Positions 17,154 through 25,711 are shown, counted from the stretch's first letter. The stretch: DNA of 49,385 nucleotides from Komagataeibacter oboediens (GCF_003207815.1 NZ_NKTX01000020.1:1-49385), one strand, 5' to 3'. Translations and numbers: made by a program. The notes: generated by a model not told the origin, from the letters alone.

Positions 17154-18075
17154 GGATCAGGTCCTTATAGGTGAGGCGCTTACCGATCATTCGTCCGATG
17201 GTCTGGTCGATAAAACCCATTGTTCCAGCTTGCGCAGTATTGTGACGGAAAGAGAACTCATTAACGTAACGGTGCAGGTGCTTCGCGCTCATGTAGTGAT
17301 AGATGCCGACATAGCCTCGCTTAAGCATTGACCAGAAGCTTTCGATACCGTTGGTATGAGCCATATCGCGCACATACTCGCCAACCGAGTGATTGATGCG
17401 AATGTGCGTGAAACCGGCAGCTTCAAGACCAACATATCCGCCGTGCGTGTCGGTGATTACCGTAGCGCCGGGATTGGCATGCGCTTGCACGAAAGCGCCG
17501 AGTGTACGGGCCTTGGTATCCGCGACCACTACGGCATGAACTTTGCCAGTCTTCGAGCGGATACCAGCAACTGCCGTCTTTCCCACTGAACCGCGACCAG
17601 CACGAAGCTTCTTATCAGCGTGCTTGTTCTTCTCGCGGCCACCGACATATGTTTCATCGACTTGGACATGATCTCCTATCCCGCCATTTTGACCGGACAA
17701 CCAAGTTTCACGGATGCGCTGCGCGAGAAACCAAGCCGATTTCTGGGTGATTCCGAGTTCACGCGCCATCTGGGTGGACGGGATTCCCTTTCGTGCGGTG
17801 GTCATCATGTATATTGCCATAAGCCATTTGTACAACGGTAGGCGCGACTCAGCTAGAACGGTGCCTGTGCGGACGCTGAAGTGATGACGGCAGTCCCGAC
17901 AACGGTATGGCATTGGCTTATGGTTCTTGACCTCTGCAACGGACAGGCCTCCACAATGTGGGCAAGAGATTTCGCCAGCCCAGCGGTTGTTCTCAAAATA
18001 CTTACGAGCCGCTTCCTCATTAGGAAACCGCTGGAAGAACTGGTAGAGACTAACAGTTTCTGGCTTGTTGCTCAT
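17146..18075 (-). CDS. IS1595-family transposase (ISXO2-like)
   Basis: A 309-residue transposase. The N-terminal zinc ribbon is CPHC (about residue 38) and CRDC (about 58). A helix-turn-helix-like TQMARELGITQKSAWFLAQRIRE follows. The catalytic DDE/ISXO2-like domain shows DETYVGG (first Asp), TDTHGGY (second Asp) and NGIESFWSMLKRGYVGIYH, typical of the IS1595 family. The start at 18075 lies next to a sequence resembling the left element end (18074-18099), so transposase may bind its own start region. All domains look intact and the element is probably active or only recently silent. Confidence 0.95.
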   Translation of the reverse strand: MSNKPETVSLYQFFQRFPNEEAARKYFENNRWAGEISCPHCGGLSVAEVKNHKPMPYRCRDCRHHFSVRTGTVLAESRLPLYKWLMAIYMMTTARKGIPSTQMARELGITQKSAWFLAQRIRETWLSGQNGGIGDHVQVDETYVGGREKNKHADKKLRAGRGSVGKTAVAGIRSKTGKVHAVVVADTKARTLGAFVQAHANPGATVITDTHGGYVGLEAAGFTHIRINHSVGEYVRDMAHTNGIESFWSMLKRGYVGIYHYMSAKHLHRYVNEFSFRHNTAQAGTMGFIDQTIGRMIGKRLTYKDLIHV

Positions 18076-18099
18076 ATAACCTATCTAGCCAATGAATTC
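18074..18099. promoter_or_regulatory. TIR-like sequence at the transposase start
   Basis: ATATAACCTATCTAGCCAAT on the plus strand closely matches the left element end, ATATACCTATCTAGCCAAC at 16083-16101, in the same orientation. It overlaps the ribosome-binding region of the transposase gene, a plausible autoregulatory transposase-binding site. Confidence 0.55.
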
Positions 18100-18142
18100 T
18101 GGACAGTCAACGGAAATCTGGCTAGTTAAGTATATAGGCCCC

Positions 18143-18150
18143 AAAAAAAA
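18143..18150. repeat. Target-site duplication, right copy (A8)
   Basis: Eight A residues directly after the right inverted repeat of the IS1595-type element, matching 16068-16075. Confidence 0.8.
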
Positions 18151-18351
18151 TGGGTGGCAGATATTCGCTAAAGCCGGTTTTGCTACTGCTCTGTTTCACC
18201 CATTGTGCCTGCCGGGTTTCGGGCCAGTCAGATTCAGGTGATGCGCTTTTGCCCGCATGCTGGCGTTCCGTGCCCGGCGGTCTGGTTCTGTCGGCGCCGG
18301 TGTGCGGGATGCAGGATTCATGCCCGTTACCCGGCGATGGAGGACTGAACG

Positions 18352-19005
18352 CTGCTGCATCATTTTGAATATCTGTTCCAGCATTACGGATATGGGGTGA
18401 TTACCTTTATTGTGATGCTGGAAAGCATGGGGCTGCCGCTTCCGGCTGAAACACTGATTATTTCAGCATCCATCTACTGTGCCGCCACCCACAAGCTGGA
18501 TATCCAGTGGGTGGCGCTTGCCGCGGTGACGGGGGCGGTTATCGGAGATAATATCGGCTACCTGATCGGGCGGAAAGTCGGCCTGCCGCTGTTGCAGAAA
18601 TACGGATCACGCATCAAGCTGACGCCCGACAGGCTGCTGCTGGGGCGTTTCCTGTTCCGCCATCATGGCAGTGGTATCGTGTTTTTCGGGCGGTTCATCG
18701 CTCTTCTGCGCGTATTCGTGGCCCTGCTGGCCGGTGCCAACCATATGCCATGGCCCCGCTTCATGCTGTTCAATGCGTTGGGCGGTCTGTGCTGGGCGGG
18801 TGGCTATGCCACGGGTGCGTATTACTTGGGACGCAAGGTAACCCAGGTTTCCGGTCCCGCCAGTATCGCGATGGGGCTGGCGGTGGCGGTCGGGCTGGTG
18901 CTCAGTGCCGTTTTCCTGCGCCGCAATGAAGAACGCCTGACCCAGCAGGCCCTGCGTGAAGCCCGTGCGGATGCCGCGGCACAGGGGGTAGAAACCCCGT
19001 CCTGA
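18352..19005 (+). CDS. DedA-family membrane protein
   Basis: A DedA/SNARE-associated inner-membrane protein of about 217 residues. Characteristic segments are VMLESMGLPLPAETLII near the N-terminus, GAVIGDNIGYLIGRKVG, and FFGRFIALLRVFVALLAGANHM with the conserved FGRF...R pattern. DedA proteins are linked to lipid carrier or phospholipid movement across the inner membrane. No ATG, GTG or TTG exists at the position where relatives begin. GGAGG (18339-18343) is followed by ACG at 18349 and CTG at 18352, encoding (T)LLHHFEYLFQHYGYG, which matches DedA N-termini. A non-canonical CTG or ACG start is therefore likely; GTG at 18397 would cut the first helix. The convergent nsrR-like gene is 33 bases away. 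Confidence 0.85.
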   Translation: MLHHFEYLFQHYGYGVITFIVMLESMGLPLPAETLIISASIYCAATHKLDIQWVALAAVTGAVIGDNIGYLIGRKVGLPLLQKYGSRIKLTPDRLLLGRFLFRHHGSGIVFFGRFIALLRVFVALLAGANHMPWPRFMLFNALGGLCWAGGYATGAYYLGRKVTQVSGPASIAMGLAVAVGLVLSAVFLRRNEERLTQQALREARADAAAQGVETPS

Positions 19006-19038
19006 TCCCCTGGGTGCGCAACAGGGTACAGACAGGGT

Positions 19039-19539
19039 TTATTGCAATGTGGGGCGGGTGGTGGTCTTGACTGGCGTCGGCAGTGGCATCCGGGGACCGG
19101 GCAGGCGTTCGCGCAGCATGGCATGTTCTTCTGGCGGCAGCAGGTCCGCCAGCGTCGTTGCGTCCAGCACATTCATAAACGCACCCAGCGCCGTGGACAG
19201 TACCCCGCGCAGGCGGCACATGTCCGACAGGATGCAGCAGCTGTTGTTTTCGGCATCGGTTGGTTCGCAATTGACAAGGCGCATGTCATCCTCGGTCTGA
19301 CGTACGACATCACCGATCCGTATGTCCCCGGGCGCATGGGCCAGCAGCAGCCCACCACCCCGACCACGCCGCGCGTCAATCAGCCCGAGGCGCGACAGCC
19401 GGTGAATGACTTTGACCAGGTGATTTTCGGAAATGTCGTACGCGCTTGCGATTTCATGAATGGAGACACGTCTGTCCGCATGGATTCCCATGTATAGCAA
19501 CGTGCGTAGGGCGTAATCAGTGTGCAGGGTCAGGCGCAT
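19039..19539 (-). CDS. nsrR: Rrf2-family regulator, NsrR-like
   Basis: A 166-residue winged-helix regulator of the Rrf2 family. It opens MRLTLHTDYALRTLLYMG, as NsrR does, and has ASAYDISENHLVKVIHRLSRLG as recognition helix region and RRGRGGGLLLA as wing. Cysteines at about 89, 99-100 and 106 (VNC, CC and MCRL) can ligate the iron-sulfur cluster that senses nitric oxide in NsrR. NsrR normally represses NO-detoxification genes; none is adjacent here. ATG at 19539 was preferred over a longer frame to 19599, because the latter would place a likely operator inside the coding region. Confidence 0.87.
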   Translation of the reverse strand: MRLTLHTDYALRTLLYMGIHADRRVSIHEIASAYDISENHLVKVIHRLSRLGLIDARRGRGGGLLLAHAPGDIRIGDVVRQTEDDMRLVNCEPTDAENNSCCILSDMCRLRGVLSTALGAFMNVLDATTLADLLPPEEHAMLRERLPGPRMPLPTPVKTTTRPTLQ

Positions 19540-19587
19540 GAGGCTATCTAACATGGGGGCAATCAGCAGAAACAGGCCCCTATAATT

Positions 19588-19602
19588 TGCATTTAACATG
19601 CA
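19588..19602. promoter_or_regulatory. Probable NsrR operator
   Basis: TGCATTTAACATGCA is an inverted repeat (TGCAT/ATGCA, 5-base centre) resembling the core of known NsrR sites. It lies 49-63 bases before the nsrR start, consistent with autoregulation. Confidence 0.55.
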
Positions 19603-19826
19603 GTTTATCTATTGAAATACGCTCCAGCCCTTGTTTTGCGTTAGCAGAAGGCAAATAAAGGCGACGTAAACAGTCCTATAATATCACGCAAATGTGATTG
19701 TAATCGGGCGCAAGCGCCTTGCTCTCGCCCCAAAGTGCCGGGTGCGGGTCCGCTCAGGCGCCGGTTGTGCCTGCTGCGCCCCCAGGCGCCATGTCCGTGC
19801 CGTCTCAACGGCTGTGGGCAGTCCCG

Positions 19827-20414
19827 TTAGTGGGTGCCCGATTCTGTCATTGCGCCAGACGACGCGGCGGGTGGCTCCATCATCCGGTCCATCATGGCCA
19901 GCATCAGGCCTGACACGACAAACGCCAGGTGGATGCCCACGCTCCATGCCAGTGTCCGGCTGGAAATCTCGTTCACCCGGATGAAATCCGCCAGGACATG
20001 GATCGCGGACATGGCCACGATCGAGGCCATAAGCTTGATCTTGATGTCCCCGAACGTGACATGGCCGATCCAGTCGGGAAAATCCCGGTGATTGCGCACA
20101 TCAAGTTTGGAGACGAAGTTTTCATACCCCGCGAACATGACGATCAGCAGCAGGTTCGCCAGCAGCACCAGGTCGATCATGTCGAGGATGCCGACAAACA
20201 CATCATCGAATTCCAGCGTGTAGCTATGCCTGACCAGCGTCCACACGGTCTGGAAGAACTTGACCAGTATCACCAGCAACCCGGCCGTCAGCCCGAGATA
20301 TAATGGCGCGCACAACCACCTCGCCCGGAAAAACAGCCGCTCCAGACCGCTTTCCAGCCATGGTGTCCCCTCAGCCGGGACAGGAGACGACGCCTGCGGC
20401 GTGTGATCGTGCAT
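19827..20414 (-). CDS. UPF0114 (YqhA) family membrane protein
   Basis: A 195-residue inner-membrane protein with about four hydrophobic segments. The family pattern is visible as LERLFFRARWLCAPLYLGL near residue 24, DLVLLANLLLIVMFAGYENFVS near 80 and KLMASIVAMSAIHVLADF near 125. YqhA proteins have no firmly assigned function. It is divergent from the DAACS symporter across about 270 bases that hold a perfect hairpin and an AT-rich tract. Confidence 0.9.
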   Translation of the reverse strand: MHDHTPQASSPVPAEGTPWLESGLERLFFRARWLCAPLYLGLTAGLLVILVKFFQTVWTLVRHSYTLEFDDVFVGILDMIDLVLLANLLLIVMFAGYENFVSKLDVRNHRDFPDWIGHVTFGDIKIKLMASIVAMSAIHVLADFIRVNEISSRTLAWSVGIHLAFVVSGLMLAMMDRMMEPPAASSGAMTESGTH

Positions 20415-20433
20415 GCGGCTTATATAATCTCAT

Positions 20434-20451
20434 CCTACCCGAATGGGTAGG
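20434..20451. promoter_or_regulatory. Perfect hairpin between yqhA and symporter genes
   Basis: CCTACCC, loop GAAT, GGGTAGG: a perfect 7-bp stem about 20 bases upstream of the yqhA start codon, beside a TATATAAT tract. It could be a repressor site or an RNA hairpin in the leader. Confidence 0.4.
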
Positions 20452-20501
20452 TCTATATTGCAGCGCTCATTTTTTTATCGGATTTTTTTCTTTCCCATTC
20501 C

Positions 20502-20519
20502 GTAATGATAACGATTATG
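20502..20519. promoter_or_regulatory. Weak Fur-like sequence
   Basis: GTAATGATAACGATTATG has the repeated NAT triplets and partial symmetry of Fur boxes, within an AT-rich tract about 165 bases before the symporter start. It resembles the consensus only partly. Confidence 0.25.
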
Positions 20520-20682
20520 TGTCTGCCCGTCCCGTTCCCCGGGGCGGGATTGCACAGTGTGACGGCACGGTCAGGTGAAATGCGCAGGCGACACATGGCG
20601 GCCGCCTTGGACGTGATGCGTGGCCGTCTTGCATGACCGGGGGACGCCGCGCTACTTCCCGCGTGTCTTCCACAGCTACAGG

Positions 20683-21951
20683 ATGCTGATATTGGCCCAT
20701 CCCAGCAAAAGTAATGCGAACCACCGGACGCGCGCCATTGTCGTGGCGCTGGCGCTGGGTGTTGTGGCGGGGCTGGTCCTGCATGCGGTGGGACCTGCGG
20801 CCAGCGAACCCGCCGCCCGGTTTGCCAGCCTGCTTACGGGCCTGTTCCTGCGGCTTGTGCGCATGATCATTGCCCCGCTTGTCTTTGCAACGCTGGTGTC
20901 AGGCATCGGTAGCCTGGGTGATGGGGCGCAGGTCCTGCGCATCGGGGGGCGCATCCTGCTGTGGTTTATCGTGGCGTCCTTCCTGTCGCTGGTGACGGGG
21001 CTGGTTGCGGCCAACCTGCTGCAGCCGGGGTCCGGGTTCACCACCCCGCTGTCGGTCGGGGATCTGGGGCTTGCGCATGGGCATTTCGACCCGGTCGAAT
21101 TCGTGCTGCATGTAGTGCCCACCAGTATTTTTGACGCCATGGGCCGCAACGACATCCTGCAGATCGTGGTGTTTTCCATCCTGTTCGGCCTGGCTCTTCC
21201 GGCGGCGGGGAAAGGGGCGCAGCGCATGATTCTGCCCTGGACGGGGGAACTGGCGCGTATCATGCTGCGCATGACCGACATGGTCATGTACGCCGCCCCT
21301 GTTGCGGTATTCGGGTCCGTCATGGGCAGCGTGGCCCATAGCGGGGCAGGGATACTGGGCACGTTCGGTCTGTTCCTGTGCAAATTCTATGGCACGCTGG
21401 GTGTGCTGTGGGTCCTGCTGACGTCCATGACCTTCTGCGTGCTGGGACGGCGCGTATTCGCCCTTGCGCGGCTGCTGGTGCAGCCCATCCTGCTGGGCTT
21501 CGCCACGGCCAGCAGTGAATCGGTCTATCCGCTGCTTGTGGAACGGCTGGAGCAGTTTGGCGTGCCCGACCGTATCAGCGGGTTCGTGCTGCCGCTGGGC
21601 TACAGCTTCAACCTTGACGGGTCGGTGCTGTTCCAGTCCTTCGGTGCGCTGTTCATCGCGCAGGCCTATGGCATCCATATGCCAATGGGCCAGCAGATCG
21701 CCATGGTTCTGGTGATGATGCTGAGCAGCAAGGGCATTGCCGGCGTGCCCCGTGCAGCCCTGGTCACGCTGGCGGCAGTCATGCCGCAGTTCGGCCTGCC
21801 CGAAGCGGGGCTGGCGCTGATCCTGGGGATCGACCACTTCCTCGACATGGCGCGTACGGCAACCAACGTGTTGGGCAATGGTTATGCCGCCGCTGTCGCC
21901 GCACGGTGGGAAGGGGCACTGGAATCCCGCCCGCTGGCGGAAGGGGAATGA
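20683..21951 (+). CDS. Dicarboxylate/amino acid:cation symporter (DAACS family)
   Basis: A 422-residue secondary transporter of the GltP/DctA/GltT family, importing C4-dicarboxylates or acidic amino acids with protons or sodium. Motifs include RLVRMIIAPLVFATLVSGI near residue 60, FATASSESVYPLL (the family's serine-rich re-entrant loop region), GYSFNLDGSVLFQSF, and MLSSKGIAGVPRAALVTLAA plus GIDHFLDMARTATNVLGN near the end. About eight hydrophobic segments are visible. ATG at 20683 was chosen over an upstream GTG (20620), because the sequence before it is not transporter-like. The substrate cannot be fixed. It converges on icd across a two-hairpin repeat. Confidence 0.92.
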   Translation: MLILAHPSKSNANHRTRAIVVALALGVVAGLVLHAVGPAASEPAARFASLLTGLFLRLVRMIIAPLVFATLVSGIGSLGDGAQVLRIGGRILLWFIVASFLSLVTGLVAANLLQPGSGFTTPLSVGDLGLAHGHFDPVEFVLHVVPTSIFDAMGRNDILQIVVFSILFGLALPAAGKGAQRMILPWTGELARIMLRMTDMVMYAAPVAVFGSVMGSVAHSGAGILGTFGLFLCKFYGTLGVLWVLLTSMTFCVLGRRVFALARLLVQPILLGFATASSESVYPLLVERLEQFGVPDRISGFVLPLGYSFNLDGSVLFQSFGALFIAQAYGIHMPMGQQIAMVLVMMLSSKGIAGVPRAALVTLAAVMPQFGLPEAGLALILGIDHFLDMARTATNVLGNGYAAAVAARWEGALESRPLAEGE

Positions 21952-21955
21952 ACAG

Positions 21956-22040
21956 GTAAAACTTTATGGGTGCCGCCTTTTTTCGAAAAGGCGGCGTTTC
22001 CTGAAGCTTTTTTTCAAAAAGCTTCACCAAAAACTTCTCT
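21956..22040 (+). repeat. Two-hairpin intergenic repeat, copy c
   Basis: A near-ideal copy: GGGTGCCGCC with TTTTTTCGAAAA and GGCGGCG (first hairpin), then GAAGCTTTTTTTCAAAAAGCTTC (23 bases at about 22002-22025 region, second hairpin) and CACCAAAAACTTCT. It lies between the convergent symporter and icd. Confidence 0.92.
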
Positions 22041-22091
22041 GGTTTTCAGAATGTGGAACGGGACGGTCTTTCAGCCGTCCCGTCCGTGTTT

Positions 22092-23312
22092 TTACGCCCT
22101 GGCCAGTGCTGCGCCCAGCTTTTCATCCAGCACGTCAAGGAAGGGCTGGGTATCAAGCCATTTTGTGTCCTTGCCCACCAGCAGGGCGAGGTCCTTGGTC
22201 ATCTGGCCGCCTTCGACGGTTTCAACGCACACGCGTTCCAGCGTCCGGGCAAAGTGGGTCACGTCGGGCGTGTCATCGAACTTGCCACGATAGGCCAGGC
22301 CCCGCGTCCATGCAAAGATCGACGCGATGGGGTTGGTGCTGGTGGGCCGCCCCTTCTGGTGTTCGCGGAAGTGGCGGGTCACGGTGCCATGGGCGGCTTC
22401 GGCTTCCACCACGTCGCCCGTGGGGTTGAGCAGGACCGAGGTCATGAGGCCGAGGCTGCCGAAGCCCTGCGCCACGATGTCGCTTTCCACGTCGCCGTCG
22501 TAGTTCTTGCACGCCCAGACATACCCGCCTTTCCACTTCAGTGCGCAGGCCACCATGTCATCGATCAGGCGATGTTCGTAGGTCAGGCCCAGCTTTTCGA
22601 ACTCGGCCCGGAATTCCCGTTCGTACACCTCCTGGAACACGTCCTTGAACATGCCGTCATAGGCCTTGAGAATGGTGTTCTTGGTGGACAGGTAGACCGG
22701 CAGCTTCCGGTCACGCCCGTAGGCCAGCGATGCGCGCGCGAAACCTTCGATCGAGGCCCGGGTGTTGTGCATGCCCAGCGCCACGCCGGGGCCCTTGAAG
22801 TCATGTACGTCAAGCACCTGCTCGGGGCCGCCATCGGCGGGGGTGTAGCGCAGGGTGACCTTGCCGGGGCCGGGAATACGGGTTTCGGCGGCACGGTAGA
22901 TGTCGCCATAGGCATGGCGGCCGATCACGATGGGCTGTGTCCAGTGCGGGACAAGGCGCGGCACGTTGGAGCAGATGATCGGTTCGCGGAAGATCGTGCC
23001 GTCAAGGATGTTGCGGATGGTGCCGTTGGGCGAACGCCACATCTTCTTCAGGCCAAATTCCTCTACCCGTGCCTCATCAGGGGTGATGGTGGCGCATTTC
23101 ACGCCCACACCGTACCGGCGCACGGCCTCGGCGGCTTCCACCGTTACGCGGTCATCGGTCTCGTCACGGTGGCGGATGCCAAGGTCGTAATATTTCAGGT
23201 CGATATCCAGGTACGGCAGGATCAGCCGTTCGCGGATGAAATGCCAGATAATGCGGGTCATCTCGTCGCCGTCCATTTCGACAACGGGATTTTTGACCTT
23301 TATTTTTGCCAT
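22092..23312 (-). CDS. icd: NADP-dependent isocitrate dehydrogenase (eukaryotic-type subfamily)
   Basis: The enzyme oxidises isocitrate to 2-oxoglutarate with NADP+ in the TCA cycle. The complete 406-residue protein belongs to the dimeric subfamily shared with mitochondria, recognised from [16 protein letters not shown] at the start, [38 protein letters not shown] (substrate-binding Ser-Asn-Gly and Arg residues), the metal-binding aspartates in [11 protein letters not shown] and [22 protein letters not shown], and the NADP-binding [10 protein letters not shown]. Length and ends match the family. It converges on the symporter, and faces away from the phosphoethanolamine-transferase-like gene. 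Confidence 0.97.
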   Translation of the reverse strand: MAKIKVKNPVVEMDGDEMTRIIWHFIRERLILPYLDIDLKYYDLGIRHRDETDDRVTVEAAEAVRRYGVGVKCATITPDEARVEEFGLKKMWRSPNGTIRNILDGTIFREPIICSNVPRLVPHWTQPIVIGRHAYGDIYRAAETRIPGPGKVTLRYTPADGGPEQVLDVHDFKGPGVALGMHNTRASIEGFARASLAYGRDRKLPVYLSTKNTILKAYDGMFKDVFQEVYEREFRAEFEKLGLTYEHRLIDDMVACALKWKGGYVWACKNYDGDVESDIVAQGFGSLGLMTSVLLNPTGDVVEAEAAHGTVTRHFREHQKGRPTSTNPIASIFAWTRGLAYRGKFDDTPDVTHFARTLERVCVETVEGGQMTKDLALLVGKDTKWLDTQPFLDVLDEKLGAALARA

Positions 23313-23542
23313 GGTACGTTTGTCTGCCTTTATGATTCAGTTTTTGTAATGACTGTTTTTTCTATGGTTTTTTCTGGCGCCCGTTCGCGCAGCGGGCCTC
23401 CCGGCGGTCGCATTATTAGGCGTGCCGACAGGGGATAAAAAGCATTGCCGCATGCGGGTTCATTCACAAACGTGCCATCTCCCTGCCGCATGGGCGCATG
23501 ATGGGGCTACCCGCGCGCGGGGGCGTGTGACATGAAACGGTC

Positions 23543-25192
23543 ATGATCGCCCGTCCTCCCCCGGATACGGCCTGCTGGCGCGCGCGCTGCCGGCGTATCT
23601 GGCCCGATGTAATGTTTTGCCTTATGGCCGCCCTTGCGCTGCTGCCCGCCTGTACGGCGTTGCAGGGGGTGGTACGGTCGGTGGTGCTGTGGGCGGTGAT
23701 CGCGCTGCTGGTCAACAGCAGGCGGGTACTGCTGGGGCTGCTGCTGCCTGTGGTCGTGCTGATGCCTGCCGCGCTGTATTACATCGGCATAGGTGGCGCG
23801 CCGCCCGGCTATCCGCTGTGGCTGATCCTGTTTTACTGCTCGTTTCCCGTTATGGTGGGGTACGTATGGCCTGTCCTGCCCTATCTGGTGGCATGGGCGC
23901 TGTTGTGGGTGGGGCTGACCGGAGTTTACCTGTCGCGGCCACGTGGCGCGGTGGTGAACTGGCGGGTCCGTACGCGCTTGGCCTGCGTGGTACTGTTGTT
24001 GGGTTGGATCATTGTTCCCACCGTGCAGTTATGGTGGCACCTGCCCGCCACGCGGGGCGGGACCGAAAATCCGCTGGTGCCCATCCATTCCCGTTTTGAC
24101 CGGGCATGGCCGTGGAGCATGGTGACCGGCTACGTCGCCGCCCGGCGTGAAACCCGGCGCGTGACCGATATGGCGCGACGGATCAGCCATGAACCGATCC
24201 ATTTCGATCCCCCGCCGCCCGCTACGCCACAGGTGGTCGTGCTGGTGATCGGGGAAAGCGCGCGGCGCGACCATCACCATATCTATGGCTACGGCCCGTC
24301 CACCACGCCGGAAATGGAACAGGTGCCGGGGCTTGTGCGCTTTGATGACATGGTGACCCCCTTTGATTACACGGTTGGCGCGGTGCCGGTCATCCTGTCG
24401 GGATATGACCGGCTGCGACCCGGTGCGGCGCCAGGGCATGATCTGGTGTCGGTGTTCAATGCGGCGGGATTTGATACCTGGTGGATCAGCAACCATCCCC
24501 GCCTTGGCCCATATGACAGCGTGATTGGTGCCTATTCGGAACAGGCCCATCATATCGCTTACACCACCGTGCATGACGGGATCATGAGCAGTCCGGTGCT
24601 GGATGAACGCATGCTGCCGGTCGTGGATCATGCCATTGCGGATGCGCACGGACCCGTCTTTATCGTGCTGCACCTGTTTGGCAGCCATGAAAACGCGGCC
24701 GATCGGTATCCCCGCGGTTTTGCCAGTCTTGGCACGTCCTATGACAACAGCATTGCCTATACCGACCACATGCTGGCCCATGTGCGCGCTGCGTTGGAAG
24801 CCCATGGGGGGGAATCCGCCCTGTTTTATGTATCCGATCATGGGGTGCGGGTTACGGAATGCACGGGCGGGATTCCCGCACATGGGGATGTGCGCGCCGC
24901 GTATGAAATACCGTTCTATCTATGGACATCCGCCGCATGGCAGGCGGCCCATCCGCAGGCGGCACAGGCCGCGCGGGATAACGTGCATGTCCCGCTGACG
25001 CTTGCGGCCCTGCCGCCAAGCGTACTGGACGCGGCGGGGCTATATTACGGTGCGGCGGATGCGGGTCTGTCGGTGCTGTCAGCCCATCCCGCCCGTGTGC
25101 CGCGCATCGTGCACGGGGACAGCGGCACCAACCAGAACGTCGATTATGACCACAGCCATGATGATGGCAGGTGCCATATCGCACGGGACTGA
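23543..25192 (+). CDS. Phosphoethanolamine transferase-like membrane sulfatase-fold enzyme
   Basis: A 549-residue protein with about five N-terminal membrane segments (residues 25-165) and a periplasmic alkaline phosphatase/sulfatase-type domain, the layout of EptA/CptA/OpgE. Catalytic features: VLVIGESARRDHHHIYGYGP (metal-binding Glu), PFDYTVGAVPVILSGYD (probable nucleophile Thr), HLFGSHENAADRYP and YVSDHGV (metal-binding Asp-His). Such enzymes move phosphoethanolamine from phosphatidylethanolamine to lipid A, core sugars or glucans; the acceptor here is unknown. The C-terminus has an acidic/histidine tail. No sensor-regulator pair is adjacent. A copy of the two-hairpin repeat follows. Confidence 0.88.
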   Translation: MIARPPPDTACWRARCRRIWPDVMFCLMAALALLPACTALQGVVRSVVLWAVIALLVNSRRVLLGLLLPVVVLMPAALYYIGIGGAPPGYPLWLILFYCSFPVMVGYVWPVLPYLVAWALLWVGLTGVYLSRPRGAVVNWRVRTRLACVVLLLGWIIVPTVQLWWHLPATRGGTENPLVPIHSRFDRAWPWSMVTGYVAARRETRRVTDMARRISHEPIHFDPPPPATPQVVVLVIGESARRDHHHIYGYGPSTTPEMEQVPGLVRFDDMVTPFDYTVGAVPVILSGYDRLRPGAAPGHDLVSVFNAAGFDTWWISNHPRLGPYDSVIGAYSEQAHHIAYTTVHDGIMSSPVLDERMLPVVDHAIADAHGPVFIVLHLFGSHENAADRYPRGFASLGTSYDNSIAYTDHMLAHVRAALEAHGGESALFYVSDHGVRVTECTGGIPAHGDVRAAYEIPFYLWTSAAWQAAHPQAAQAARDNVHVPLTLAALPPSVLDAAGLYYGAADAGLSVLSAHPARVPRIVHGDSGTNQNVDYDHSHDDGRCHIARD

Positions 25193-25210
25193 AGACAGGC
25201 GTTCCGGGTG

Positions 25211-25275
25211 GCGCTGTTTTCAGAATGTTTCAGGGGAACGCCGCCTTTTCGGAAAAAAGGCGGCACCCGAAAACT
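25211..25275 (-). repeat. Two-hairpin intergenic repeat, copy d
   Basis: Reverse-orientation copy: a degenerate GAATGTTTC arm, then GAACGCCGCC, TTTTCGGAAAAAA, GGCGGCACCCGAAAAC. It lies between convergent genes. Confidence 0.85.
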
Positions 25276-25315
25276 GTCATTCCTTTTTGGTAAGCATTCC
25301 GGGCTGGAAAAGCCC

Positions 25316-25711
25316 TTATTGCCCGTTGGGGTGCTTCTTCAGCCATGCGTCATAACGACGCTTGTCCATACAGTAGGCAAGGTTTTTGTACAGCTGGATA
25401 TGGCGGATATGCGTCACGTCCTCCTGGCAGGCGATCTTGTCGCTGTCCTGATATTCATCCCACGCGGGCTGCAGGACCAGCGCGCGTTCCTTTTCCTGTG
25501 TAACGCAGGCATTGGTGACTTCATCGCCAAATTCCGTCGTGCAGTCATCGACGATCGGATAATTGGGGAATGCCAGCGCCGGGGCGGGCAGCTTCACTTC
25601 GGGCCGGATGTAAAGCGAGTTCAGTTCCCCTTCCGGCACTTCGGCCCGCGCCGTGGAAATGCCGCTTGCTGCCAATACGCCCAGCAGGGCACAGGTAATG
25701 AGCTTTTTCAT
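25316..25711 (-). CDS. Secreted protein of unknown function
   Basis: A 131-residue protein with a clear signal peptide (MKKLITCALLGVLAA, cleavage after ARA at about 23). The mature part has four cysteines (DDC, NAC, IAC, YCM) that could form two disulfides, and a basic C-terminal segment (DKRRYDAWLKKHPN). I do not recognise the family; it is presumably periplasmic. It faces the phosphoethanolamine-transferase-like gene across a repeat. The SGNH hydrolase gene upstream is on the same strand, about 100 bases away. Confidence 0.8.
   Translation of the reverse strand: MKKLITCALLGVLAASGISTARAEVPEGELNSLYIRPEVKLPAPALAFPNYPIVDDCTTEFGDEVTNACVTQEKERALVLQPAWDEYQDSDKIACQEDVTHIRHIQLYKNLAYCMDKRRYDAWLKKHPNGQ

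Larger units (their letters stand above)
16076..18142 (-). mobile_element. IS1595-type element with P63C passenger gene
   Basis: A complete 2067-bp element. The left end reads GGGACCTATATAC and the reverse complement of the right end reads GGGGCCTATATAC, followed on both sides by a CTAGCCA motif. Eight A residues flank each end. Inside are a transposase and a P63C-domain gene, overlapping by eight bases and both on the minus strand. The base composition is visibly less GC-rich than the neighbouring chromosome, which suggests recent arrival. The insertion lies downstream of bluB in non-coding DNA and breaks no recognisable gene. Confidence 0.92.

Noticed and set aside
22053-23438. A 461-codon open frame on the plus strand over icd
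   Set aside because: It is the antisense shadow of a fully recognisable isocitrate dehydrogenase.
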